Part shown: one piece after another, positions 52,911 to 60,900 of the stretch | Position numbering within the stretch: the stretch's first letter is position 1 | Layout of the letters: every line of letters starts with the position of its first letter | Assembly: GCA_964580585.1 (NCBI GenBank) | Contig: CAZOKZ010000014.1 | Location: forward strand, 1 to 64,000 | DNA: 64,000 nucleotides | DNA from: CAZOKZ01 sp964580585 | Lineage (GTDB): Bacteria; Sumerlaeota; Sumerlaeia; SLMS01; JAHLLQ01 | Direction of reading: 5' to 3' | Notes under the pieces: model-generated | What the model was told of the DNA's origin: nothing | The model's input: the letters and a program-made list of their open reading frames with translations, nothing else | Database searches by the model: none | Program-made: the position numbers and the translations under genes

Positions 52911-54044
52911 CTATTCGCGGTGAATTCCGTGGATGATCCATCCGCCGCCGAGCACACGATCTTCGGCATCCCAGAACACGGTCGCCTGGCCGGGCGAAAC
53001 GGCTGGCACGGGTTCATCGAACCAAATGCGAACTTTGTCGCGGTCGTCGGTGGGCGAGATTTCTCCCCAGACCGGTTCGTGGCGATAGCGAATTTGAATG
53101 CGGGCGCGGCGCGGCGCGTCAAGTCCTGCCAGACCCATCCAATTGAGGCCGTCAGCCTCGAGCCCGTCAAAAAGCAATTCGTGGCGTTTTCCAACGAGGA
53201 TGTTATTATTGGCCGCGTCGATTTCAACCACATAGAGCGGTTCTTTCGCGGCGATGCCGATGCCGCGCCGCTGGCCTACGGTGTAAAATGCAATGCCTTC
53301 GTGTTCGCCGAGAACATTTCCACGGGTGTCGATGATCTGTCCGCGCGGCATGTCGATGTTTTGTTCGGCAAATCGTTCGCGCAAAAACCGTCGGTAGTTA
53401 TTGTCCGGAACGAAGCAAATTTCCTGGCTTTCAGGCTTTTCCGCCGTGGGTAAAAAATACTCGCGGGCCTTTTCGCGCACCTCGGCTTTGGTCATGTCGC
53501 CGAGCGGAAACAAAATCACGTCGAGTTGTTCCTGTGTCAGCCCGTAGAGGTAATAACATTGGTCTTTATTGCGGTCGGCAGCCTTGCAAAGCGTCCAGCG
53601 TCCGGTTTCCGGGTGGCGTTCTTTGCGTGCATAGTGGCCGGTGGCGACTTTTTCGCAGCCATAGAGCACGGCTTTCTCCAGCAGCAGACCGAGCTTCACA
53701 TGATTGTTACACAAAACGCACGGGTTCGGTGTACGGCCGCTCATGTAGGCGCGAATGAACGGGTCGATCACGTCGCGTTCAAAAGCCGGTTCGACATCCA
53801 GCACATAAAACGGAAAGTTGCCGCGGTCGGCGCAGGCACGTGCGTCCTTGGCGTCAGTAGGCGAGCAGCACGTGCGGATTTGTGGCCCGCGCGCAAGTTC
53901 TTCGGGCGAAAGTCGGTGCGTGCGCATGTTGACACCGATGATTTCATACCCTTCGTCGTTCAAGAGCGCGCCCACGAGGGACGAATCGACGCCGCCGCTC
54001 ATGGCGACAAGCACACGGGGTTTTGTGGTGGTTTGGGGGCTCAA
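52911..54044 (-). CDS. mnmA: tRNA-specific 2-thiouridylase MnmA
   Basis: 377 residues, family length. The ATP pyrophosphatase P-loop is VLVAMSGGVDSSLVGALL (SGGVDS, residues 16-21). The catalytic pair is Cys109 in RTPNPCVLCNNH and Cys210 in KPESQEICFVPD. Further conserved blocks are GHYARKERHPETG, DQCYYLYGLTQEQL and YTVGQRRGIGI. It thiolates U34 of tRNA-Lys, -Glu and -Gln in the cytoplasm using sulfur from a cysteine desulfurase relay. The deacetylase-like gene follows 70 bp downstream on the same strand; otherwise it has its own context. Confidence 0.97.
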   Translation of the reverse strand: MSPQTTTKPRVLVAMSGGVDSSLVGALLNDEGYEIIGVNMRTHRLSPEELARGPQIRTCCSPTDAKDARACADRGNFPFYVLDVEPAFERDVIDPFIRAYMSGRTPNPCVLCNNHVKLGLLLEKAVLYGCEKVATGHYARKERHPETGRWTLCKAADRNKDQCYYLYGLTQEQLDVILFPLGDMTKAEVREKAREYFLPTAEKPESQEICFVPDNNYRRFLRERFAEQNIDMPRGQIIDTRGNVLGEHEGIAFYTVGQRRGIGIAAKEPLYVVEIDAANNNILVGKRHELLFDGLEADGLNWMGLAGLDAPRRARIQIRYRHEPVWGEISPTDDRDKVRIWFDEPVPAVSPGQATVFWDAEDRVLGGGWIIHGIHRE

Positions 54045-54121
54045 TAGATAACCTCGAGTAAATGGCGAGGGGAGGCAAACAGGGGTGACAGACGTTTTTC
54101 AAGGGGTTTTCGATAAATTTT

Positions 54122-54171
54122 AACGCAAAGTCGCAAGGGAGGCGTTATTGCATCCTGGGCGACTTTGCGTT
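54122..54171. repeat. Large hairpin between mnmA and the TPR gene
   Basis: A perfect 13-bp inverted repeat (AACGCAAAGTCGC with GCGACTTTGCGTT) around a 24-base loop, just downstream of the TPR gene's stop on the minus strand. The plus-strand side is followed by T-rich sequence, but both neighbouring genes are on the minus strand, where only A-rich sequence follows, so terminator function is uncertain. Confidence 0.6.
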
Positions 54172-54178
54172 TTGTTTT

Positions 54179-54508
54179 TCACAAACTTTCCAGTAAATCC
54201 TGCATCGATGGGATGAGATCGTGGCCTTCGACGGTAGGGAGGTCGTTGACCATCAGGATGCCACGCTGGAGCAAGGCGCGAGCTTCTTCGATTTCGCGCG
54301 CATCGACCAACGCCATGGCGAGCACATAATAGGTGGCGCCGTGACGGGGGGCGATTTGGTTGGCTTTACGTAGATGGTCGATGGCCTCGGCAAGGCCAGT
54401 CGGGGTTTTGTCTTCTTCATAAAGCTTGAGGCCGAGGGCGAAGAGTAACGTGGGGTCTTCGGGGTCGAGTTTGATCAGATTGCGGAGATCGTTTATTTGC
54501 AGGGCCAT
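54179..54508 (-). CDS. Small TPR-repeat protein
   Basis: 109 residues from the ATG at 54508, with AAGGA at good spacing; upstream extension of the frame runs through the dispersed repeat and is not plausible coding. The sequence has about two and a half tetratricopeptide repeats (LRNLIKLDPEDPTLLFALGL, AIDHLRKANQIAPRHGATYY, LAMALVDAREIEEARALLQR). It is cytoplasmic, with a probable scaffold or protein-binding role; partners are unknown. It shares strand with mnmA but is separated from it by a strong hairpin. Confidence 0.75.
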   Translation of the reverse strand: MALQINDLRNLIKLDPEDPTLLFALGLKLYEEDKTPTGLAEAIDHLRKANQIAPRHGATYYVLAMALVDAREIEEARALLQRGILMVNDLPTVEGHDLIPSMQDLLESL

Positions 54509-54632
54509 GGGATGTGGTCCTTTTAGACGGATTATATTGATTCTATCAACAAGAGCAAAGAGTGTTCCCAAAAGTGTAATATTTTCACGGATAATAGGTA
54601 TAGCGCAAGGAGGATTTAGGTACGAATACGGA

Positions 54633-54770
54633 AGCGGGCGTCTCTCAACTTTGTTGCCAAAGTTTAAAAGATTCACCACGAAGGCACCCGCCTGCGCCAA
54701 GGCTCTGGCGGGTGCCTTAGTGGTTTGATTTTTCCTTCGTTTTGGGTACAAACTCAAGATGCGCCTACGG
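54633..54770 (-). repeat. Dispersed intergenic repeat, compact copy
   Basis: The reverse complement matches the two blocks at 28979-29292 (GCATCTTGAGTTTGTACCC and GGTGAATCTTTTAA...GGCAACAAAGTTGAGA). Here they are joined by a hairpin (AAGGCACCCGCC with GGCGGGTGCCTT). It sits in the gene-free stretch 54509-54931 between the TPR gene and glyS; the remaining ~160 bp before glyS show no recognisable element. Confidence 0.75.
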
Positions 54771-54931
54771 AAGCGTTCGACTGCCGACCTGTCGTGTTGT
54801 TTGGTTTTTTAGCGTTAATCAAAAAATCCCGATTGGCACAAGACGGGGCGGTGCGCCACAAGTCCTCTCCCCGCTACGCGGTTGCCTTCCGCACGGTGGA
54901 CAACTCCAATAAGATCAGGTTTGCTTGAATC

Positions 54932-56491
54932 ATGGCTGAGAATACAGAGCGTTCTGCGTTGACGATGGATACAATTGTGTCGCTGTGCAAGCGACGTGGC
55001 ATTATTTATCCCGGTTCGGAAATCTATGGTGGTCTCCAGGGGACGTTTGATTACGGACCGGTGGGTTCGGAACTGAAACGCAACGTCAAGCAGGCGTGGT
55101 GGAAGGCCATGGTGCAGGAGCGTTTCGATATCGAGGGCGTGGATGCGGCGCTTCTGATGCACCCGCGCACGTGGGAAGCGTCGGGGCATGTGGCGGGTTT
55201 CAACGATCCGTTGTGCGATTCGCTTGGGCCGTCGAAAAAACGCTATCGCGCCGATCATATTGAGGAAACCGAGTGTTCGTGCTATCAATTAATCGATGTC
55301 ACCGATGCCGATCCCAAATTGATCGAAGGCGCGGAAATTTGGGCACCGACAAAGAAGGCCGCGAAGCAGTTCTACCAGCAATGGTGGGAAAAATCGCTCG
55401 GGTTGGATGGACGCCGGGTCAAAATCGAAGAAGTCGAAGGTTCGACGACGACGGGTAAATTCAGCCCGGATGACGGTGGACGTCTGAGCGAACCGCGCAT
55501 GTTCAACCTGATGCTATCGACGGTGGTTGGTCCGGTAGAGGAGAGCGGCGCGCGAGTTTATCTGCGTCCAGAGACGGCTCAGGGTATTTTCGTCAACTGG
55601 GACAACGTGAAAACAACGGCACGTCGCAAGCTGGCGTTTGGCATCGCGCAGCAAGGCAAGTCGTTCCGTAACGAAATCACACCGCGTAACTTCATTTTCC
55701 GCACGCGTGAATTCGAGCAGATGGAAATCGAGTTTTTCTGTAAACCGAAGGACAAGTGCCAGCCGGGCGAACGTACAGACATGGAATGGTACGAAGCGTG
55801 GCGCAACGAGCGGTTCAATTGGTACACGCGTTTTGGTATTCGGGCGGAAAACCTGCGCTTGCGCGACCATGAGTCGGACGAATTGGCGCATTATGCATGC
55901 GCGTGTTGCGATGTCGAGTATCTGTTCCCGATCGGGTGGCAGGAGCTCGAAGGAATTGCCCATCGCGGTGATTTCGATCTGCGTCAGCATCAGGAATTCA
56001 GTGGCAAGGACTTGCGATATTTCGATCCGCGGTTGGAAGAGCACTATTTGCCGTACGTGATCGAACCATCGGCGGGTGCGGACCGTGCGACGCTGGCGTT
56101 TTTGTGCGACGCGTACCGCGAGGAAACTGTCAACGACCGTAAACGCGTGGTGCTGAGCCTGCACAAGGATCTGGCGCCGATCAAGGCGGCGGTGCTGCCG
56201 TTGCTGCAAAACCGCGACGATTTGGTCGAGATGGCGCGCAAGTTGACGAGCGATCTGAAGCGTACGATGAACGCCGTTTACGACGATACGGGCAGTATTG
56301 GTAAGCTTTATCGGCGCCAGGACGAAATCGGCACGCCGTTCTGTTTGACGGTGGATGTGGAATCGCTCGACGATCAATCGGTCACGGTTCGAGATCGCGA
56401 CACCATGCAGCAAGATCGCATCGCGCTCGATAAAGTGGTTGGCTACGTGCAGGAGAAATTGGCCGAGGATGCGGTAGCGGCGAGCGTGTAA
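54932..56491 (+). CDS. glyS: Glycine-tRNA ligase, homodimeric type
   Basis: 519 residues, class IIa synthetase of the single-chain (alpha2) type found in many Gram-positive, Bacteroidota-like and other bacteria, unlike the two-subunit GlyQ/GlyS enzyme of most Proteobacteria. Motifs seen are CKRRGIIYPGSEIYGGLQGT and FDYGPVGSELKRNVKQ at the N-terminus, motif 2 region GKSFRNEITPRNFIFRTREF and EQMEIEFF, and motif 3-like IEPSAGADRATLAFL. A C-terminal anticodon-binding domain follows (APIKAAVLPLLQNRDDLVEM, then RRQDEIGTPFCLTVD). The start at 54932 has only a weak ribosome binding site. tRNA-Ala follows 110 bp downstream. Confidence 0.97.
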   Translation: MAENTERSALTMDTIVSLCKRRGIIYPGSEIYGGLQGTFDYGPVGSELKRNVKQAWWKAMVQERFDIEGVDAALLMHPRTWEASGHVAGFNDPLCDSLGPSKKRYRADHIEETECSCYQLIDVTDADPKLIEGAEIWAPTKKAAKQFYQQWWEKSLGLDGRRVKIEEVEGSTTTGKFSPDDGGRLSEPRMFNLMLSTVVGPVEESGARVYLRPETAQGIFVNWDNVKTTARRKLAFGIAQQGKSFRNEITPRNFIFRTREFEQMEIEFFCKPKDKCQPGERTDMEWYEAWRNERFNWYTRFGIRAENLRLRDHESDELAHYACACCDVEYLFPIGWQELEGIAHRGDFDLRQHQEFSGKDLRYFDPRLEEHYLPYVIEPSAGADRATLAFLCDAYREETVNDRKRVVLSLHKDLAPIKAAVLPLLQNRDDLVEMARKLTSDLKRTMNAVYDDTGSIGKLYRRQDEIGTPFCLTVDVESLDDQSVTVRDRDTMQQDRIALDKVVGYVQEKLAEDAVAASV

Positions 56492-56601
56492 AAAACTTTG
56501 TTCGAACGGCGGGAAAGCACTTGACCCGAGCCTGCATCCGGGCATGATGCGCTTCCCTGTTTGACGCGGGGTGAAATACTTCACCAGCAAACGGGTTTCG
56601 T

Positions 56602-56677
56602 GGGGCGTTAGCTCAGCTGGTAGAGCGTCGCGCTGGCAGTGCGAAGGTCACCGGTTCGACCCCGGTACGCTCCACCA
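56602..56677 (+). tRNA. tRNA-Ala(GGC)
   Basis: 76 nt cloverleaf: acceptor GGGGCGT/ACGCTCC (one G-T pair), D arm GCTCAGCTGGTAGAGC, anticodon stem TCGCG/TGCGA with loop CTGGCAG (anticodon GGC at 56635-56637), T loop with GGTTCGACCCC and encoded CCA. All pairings are consistent, so the gene looks functional. Confidence 0.97.
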
Positions 56678-56695
56678 CGAAATTTCCAGGCAAAG

Positions 56696-56731
56696 AAGGA
56701 CCCCTCCTCGTTTGAGGAGGGGTCCTTTTTT
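56696..56731 (+). terminator. Strong intrinsic terminator after tRNA-Ala
   Basis: A perfect 14-bp stem (AAGGACCCCTCCTC with GAGGAGGGGTCCTT), a 4-base loop and a T run. It ends the glyS/tRNA-Ala unit. Confidence 0.95.
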
Positions 56732-56734
56732 GTT

Positions 56735-57459
56735 CAAAATGGCGCGCTAGCGGCAGGGTTTTGATTGGAAAACAACAAAAGATGCTCGAATTTATTCATT
56801 GTAAAGACTGATATGTCACACAATTTAGATTGATGCAATTTTTGTGTCAGTTTTGAAAAACGAGGTTGTCGGCTTCACTCTTAGCGGTCTATCCATATTG
56901 CGTTTTGTTGTGTCATGTGTAATATGAAACGACGAATCGTATATGAATATTCTGGCGCATGTTGGGAATGTTGTTACGAAATGTCGATCGCGTGAAATTC
57001 CTTTATTCTAAAGGCTGCTTCTTCTGTTTGGTTGATTTCTTTCGAGATAAATCTAACGTTAATTATTTGTTAGACATGGGGTCTCTAATCGTTTTTTTTG
57101 CAAAAACACTGAACCGCGCAATTTGGCTCGTTGCCTTGTTTGATGCTGTATTTTCTTGAGTGGGCATAAATGGTAGCGTGTCTAAAGCATTTTATGCAAA
57201 TAAAAGCCTTTATTTATCCAAAGAGGGCGGTCTGGTATTCTACGTTGCCTGGAGCGAACGGGATCGACTAACTCCCCCCTCGTTAGTTTGAAGTACGAAA
57301 GTCTCCCCATACGACGCCGAGCAGGTCTTCGGACGTGATGGTTCGGTACGTCACGAATGAAGGCGTGTGGGCCGCATTACCAGATTGCAGTTCCATTCCC
57401 CCCCGGGTGGCTGAGACCAACTGGCCAACAGGCCAAGCCACTGGAGAAGGTGCAGTGCG
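56735..57459. other. Long AT-rich region upstream of the exopolysaccharide operon
   Basis: About 725 bp without a credible gene. The first ~480 bp are markedly AT-rich; the last ~200 bp before the start codon are GC-rich. A 66-codon frame at 56959-57159 lacks a ribosome binding site and family resemblance. The length suggests room for a promoter with upstream control or a long 5' leader for the polysaccharide operon; I see no riboswitch class I can name. Confidence 0.4.
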
Positions 57460-58851
57460 ATGCTGGAACAACGGCTGAAAGGCATTCATTCTTTTAAGCT
57501 GATTCTGCAGATCGCGGTTGTGGGTGTGCAGTATTGGGTCCTGTTGCTGGGATTTGTTGAGTTTTACTTCAAATTCCATTTCACCTTTTGGTTGGACTAC
57601 TCCCTGTACGCGGTGCTGTTGGGGTTTTCCCTGGTGCTGCATGCGGGTTTCTCAAAGTTGGAACTGATTACGCCTTATGTGACCGATTGGCGTTCGCTGT
57701 TCCGCCTCAGCATGGAGCAACTCTTTTACTTCGTGGTGGTGTTGTCGATCACGTTGATGTTCACGCGGACGGCTCCACCTTCGCGGGCATTTTTGTTGGT
57801 CTTGATTGCAACGTTGGGTCCGACGCTGCTGATGACAAACCGGATTATTCCGGAGCTGCTTTGTAGCAGTATGTTCCGTGGAAAACGTCGCCTGCCGGTT
57901 TTGCTGGTGGGACCGACGCGCAAACTCCAGTCGATGAACCGTTGGATTGAGCGTCATCGCAAGTTGGGCATCGAGGTGGCGGAGACTGTGGAGTTCAATC
58001 CGCTTGATGGGCAAACCGACAAAGAAGTCGTCCTGGATTTGATCGGGTGTTTACGTGCACGCCGGATTAAGAAGGTCTTGATGGCTGGGCTTCCGGATTC
58101 GGTGCATTTGATTCGCGAGTTCTCGTCGGTTTGCAGTTTTTTTGGCAGCCGACTGGTGGTGCTGAACGACTTGGAGGAAGAAGTTGGTTGTCCGATCAGT
58201 GTGCAGCGCATTGATGGCGCTCAATTCATCAGCTTCTGGTCGCAACCACTGGAAAATCCGATGCACCGATTTGTGAAACGTACGGTGGATATTGTGGCGT
58301 CGGGAATCGGGATCGCGCTGATGGCACCGGTGATTTGCCCGATGGTGTGGATCATGCAACGTCTTCAATCGCCCGGCCCGTTGTTCTATCGGCAGAAGCG
58401 CTCGGGGTTGGAGAACGAAGAGTTCGATATTTTGAAGTTTCGCAGTATGCACTTGAACGACGAAGCGGCAAAGCAATCGAGCAAAGGCGACCCGCGTATC
58501 TATCCATTTGGCGCATTGATGCGCAAGTTCAGTATCGATGAATTGCCACAGCTTTGGAATGTTTTCGTGGGCGACATGAGCCTTGTGGGGCCGCGTCCCC
58601 ACCTTGTGGATCACAACGATATGTTCGCCACGGTGTTGAAGCACTATAACGTGCGCAGCCATGTGAAACCCGGAATCACGGGATGGGCCCAGGTAAATGG
58701 TTTCCGAGGCGAAACGCCCGACGAAAGTTCGATCCGCAACCGGTTGGAAGCCGACTTGTATTACATCCAGAATTGGAGCATTTTCATGGATATGCTCATT
58801 CTGTTTCGTACATGCTTCCATGTTATTTTCCCTCCGCGAAACGCGGTTTAG
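57460..58851 (+). CDS. Polyprenyl-phosphate sugar phosphotransferase (WcaJ/PssY-like)
   Basis: 463 residues; ATG at 57460 with GGAGAAGG upstream. Four N-terminal membrane helices (about 12-35, 42-62, 85-105, 110-130) are followed by a CoA-binding-like soluble domain and a C-terminal bac_transf domain from ~262 (HRFVKRTVDIVASGIG). Hallmarks of initiating transferases are FDILKFRSMHLNDE, IDELPQLWNVF, DMSLVGPRPHLVDHN and VKPGITGWAQVNGFRG. It loads the first sugar phosphate onto undecaprenyl phosphate at the inner membrane. As first gene of a co-directional glycan cluster it likely starts exopolysaccharide repeat-unit synthesis. Which sugar (glucose or galactose) cannot be read from the sequence. 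Confidence 0.93.
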   Translation: MLEQRLKGIHSFKLILQIAVVGVQYWVLLLGFVEFYFKFHFTFWLDYSLYAVLLGFSLVLHAGFSKLELITPYVTDWRSLFRLSMEQLFYFVVVLSITLMFTRTAPPSRAFLLVLIATLGPTLLMTNRIIPELLCSSMFRGKRRLPVLLVGPTRKLQSMNRWIERHRKLGIEVAETVEFNPLDGQTDKEVVLDLIGCLRARRIKKVLMAGLPDSVHLIREFSSVCSFFGSRLVVLNDLEEEVGCPISVQRIDGAQFISFWSQPLENPMHRFVKRTVDIVASGIGIALMAPVICPMVWIMQRLQSPGPLFYRQKRSGLENEEFDILKFRSMHLNDEAAKQSSKGDPRIYPFGALMRKFSIDELPQLWNVFVGDMSLVGPRPHLVDHNDMFATVLKHYNVRSHVKPGITGWAQVNGFRGETPDESSIRNRLEADLYYIQNWSIFMDMLILFRTCFHVIFPPRNAV

Positions 58852-58889
58852 GGAATCCGAGAGAGATTAGAGTTTCCAGGAGCTTTTGA

Positions 58890-60032
58890 ATGAAAATTGC
58901 GATCATGGGCATACGAGGAATCCCCGCGAATTACGGTGGATTTGAAACGTTTGCCGAACATCTGGCGCCCGCACTGGTCGAGCTTGGGCACGAGGTGACG
59001 GTGTACGGCCGGTCGAACAATATCGAAACGCGCGAACCCTTCTACAAGGGTGTCCGACTGGTCATTCTGCCCACAATAAGCCATAAGTATCTGGACACAA
59101 TTGCTCACACGTTTTTGTCGGTGTGGCATGGTGTCTTTCGTGGGGGATTCGACTGCGTGCTGGTTTGCAACAGCGCAAACGCCGCGTTTACGATCGTGCC
59201 TCGCCTCTTCGGCCAGAAAGTTGTGCTGAACGTCGATGGCCTGGAATGGAAACGGAAGAAGTGGAATATCCTGGGGCAGTGGTTTTACAAAATTTCGGAG
59301 TATCTGGCGACGTTTTTGCCCAATGTGGTCGTGACAGACGCGGTTTGTGTGCAGCAGTATTACCTGGATAAATTCAAGAAGCAGTCCGCCTTGATTCCTT
59401 ATGGCGCGACACCTGGCCATGTTCCGGCAGGTCAGACATTGGAGCGCTTCGGCCTGAAACCGCGCGACTATGTTTTGTATGTCAGCCGCCTGGAGCCCGA
59501 AAACAACGCTCACCGTGTCGTTAAAGCGTTTGAGCAGGTACAGACCGACAAGCGGTTGGTTATCGTGGGCGACGCACCCTACAGCACCGAGTATATCGCC
59601 AGCTTGAAGGCGACAAAGGACCCGCGTATTTTGTTCACTGGGTATGTGTTTGGCGATGGATACAGAGAATTGCAGTCCAACGCGTACACGTACGTTCAAG
59701 CGACAGAAGTTGGCGGCACGCATCCTGCACTGCTCGAAGGCATGGCGTTCGGAAATTGCGTTTTGGCTAACGATGTACCCGAACATCGGGAAGTTTTACG
59801 CGATGCAGGTGTGTATTTCAGTCGCACAGACGACGATGATCTGCGCGACAAACTTCAACGCCTTCTGGAGCAACCGGACGAGGTTGAGGGCTATCGTCAG
59901 GCAGCGGTAGCACGCATCGAGGAAGCCTTTACGTGGGAACGGATTACACGCGCCTACGAAGATTTGTTCCATCAGACGGTAAAACGCCAACCCATGGTTG
60001 GAACGTGTCCCGCGGAATCGGCAGGAGAATAG
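58890..60032 (+). CDS. GT4 glycosyltransferase with DUF1972 N-terminal domain
   Basis: 380 residues; AGGAG seven bases before the ATG at 58890. The N-terminus IMGIRGIPANYGGFETFAEH is diagnostic of DUF1972 glycosyltransferases, which include rhamnosyltransferases of polysaccharide loci. The C-terminal GT-B half has YVLYVSRLEPENNAHRVVKA and the donor-binding block EVGGTHPALLEGMAFGNCVL. It probably adds the second or third sugar to the lipid-linked unit begun by the preceding gene, which ends 38 bp upstream. The following GT2 gene starts 1 bp after its stop. Confidence 0.9.
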   Translation: MKIAIMGIRGIPANYGGFETFAEHLAPALVELGHEVTVYGRSNNIETREPFYKGVRLVILPTISHKYLDTIAHTFLSVWHGVFRGGFDCVLVCNSANAAFTIVPRLFGQKVVLNVDGLEWKRKKWNILGQWFYKISEYLATFLPNVVVTDAVCVQQYYLDKFKKQSALIPYGATPGHVPAGQTLERFGLKPRDYVLYVSRLEPENNAHRVVKAFEQVQTDKRLVIVGDAPYSTEYIASLKATKDPRILFTGYVFGDGYRELQSNAYTYVQATEVGGTHPALLEGMAFGNCVLANDVPEHREVLRDAGVYFSRTDDDDLRDKLQRLLEQPDEVEGYRQAAVARIEEAFTWERITRAYEDLFHQTVKRQPMVGTCPAESAGE

Positions 60033-60033
60033 T

Positions 60034-60894
60034 ATGACATCGGGAAGTTATGTTGTGATCACTCCCATGCGCAACGAAGCGGCAACCGTGCGCACGACAA
60101 TTGAAGCGATGCTGCGCCAGACGCGGCGTCCTTTGGTGTGGTTTATCCTGGGGGATGGATCGACCGATGGCAGCTATGAAATTGTGGAAGAATATACGGC
60201 GCAGAACGATTGGATTCGTTTGGTGCGATTAGAAGATCGCGGTTTTGATCTGGTAGGGCAGGGCGTGGCTGAGGTGCTGAATCGCGGGCTGGAGATGATT
60301 CGCGAAATTCCCTCGGATTACGTTGTAAAATTAGATGCCGATTTAAATTTGCCGGATGATTATTTCGAGCGTCTGATCGATGAAATGAAAAACGATCCGA
60401 TGCTGGGAATCGTCAGCGGGCACCCCTATGTGATGGAGAACGATCGCAAGTTGCTCGAACGGCACAGTGATTACTTTCCGGCAGGTCCCGCAAGAGTTTA
60501 CCGGCGAGTGTATCTGGAGGCTATCGGACCGTTTGCACGTTCGGTCGGTTGGGACACCGTTGATATTTTGCGTATGCGCGTTCGCGGTTATTCGACACGA
60601 ATTTTGCACGATCTGGAATTTCACCACATGCGCCGAATGGGCACGCGTCGCGGTTATATCGACGGTATGGTGCGCGATGGACGAAATGCCTACCTGACGG
60701 GGTACGATCCAATGTTTTTTGTAGCGCGTGCGATTTATAATGCACGCTATGCGCCTTGGATTTTACGGTCGATATGCATGTTGTGGGGTTTTTTCAAAGC
60801 GAGCGTTACTCGATTGCCACGTGTGGTTTCGCGCGAGGAAATGATGTGGCATCGCATGTTTCAACGCCAACGTATGTTTGGCTCGGAGGGGTGA
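60034..60894 (+). CDS. GT2-family glycosyltransferase
   Basis: 286 residues from ATG at 60034 with AGGAG upstream. The GT-A fold is shown by VVITPMRNEAATVRTTIEAM, GDGSTDGSYEIVEEY (nucleotide-binding) and YVVKLDADLNLPDDYFERL with the DxD metal motif. The C-terminal part includes GWDTVDILRMRVRGYSTR, which resembles the acceptor-site ED-like region, and a basic tail. No membrane helices for processive export are evident apart from one weak segment near residue 240. It most likely transfers a sugar in repeat-unit assembly. The next gene overlaps its ribosome binding region closely (6 bp gap). Confidence 0.9.
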   Translation: MTSGSYVVITPMRNEAATVRTTIEAMLRQTRRPLVWFILGDGSTDGSYEIVEEYTAQNDWIRLVRLEDRGFDLVGQGVAEVLNRGLEMIREIPSDYVVKLDADLNLPDDYFERLIDEMKNDPMLGIVSGHPYVMENDRKLLERHSDYFPAGPARVYRRVYLEAIGPFARSVGWDTVDILRMRVRGYSTRILHDLEFHHMRRMGTRRGYIDGMVRDGRNAYLTGYDPMFFVARAIYNARYAPWILRSICMLWGFFKASVTRLPRVVSREEMMWHRMFQRQRMFGSEG

Positions 60895-60900
60895 ATACAG

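Noticed and set aside
54771..54931. Signal recognition particle RNA upstream of glyS
   Set aside because: A GC-rich, partly self-complementary stretch exists, but the conserved SRP apical core (GGAAGGAAGCAG-like) is missing.
56959..57159. Small Cys/Phe-rich 66-residue protein
   Set aside because: No ribosome binding site, in AT-rich spacer DNA, and no coding pattern; treated as chance.
57283..57459. Cyclic-di-GMP or other riboswitch before the sugar transferase
   Set aside because: None of the conserved cores that I know are visible; only the length of the leader is suggestive.
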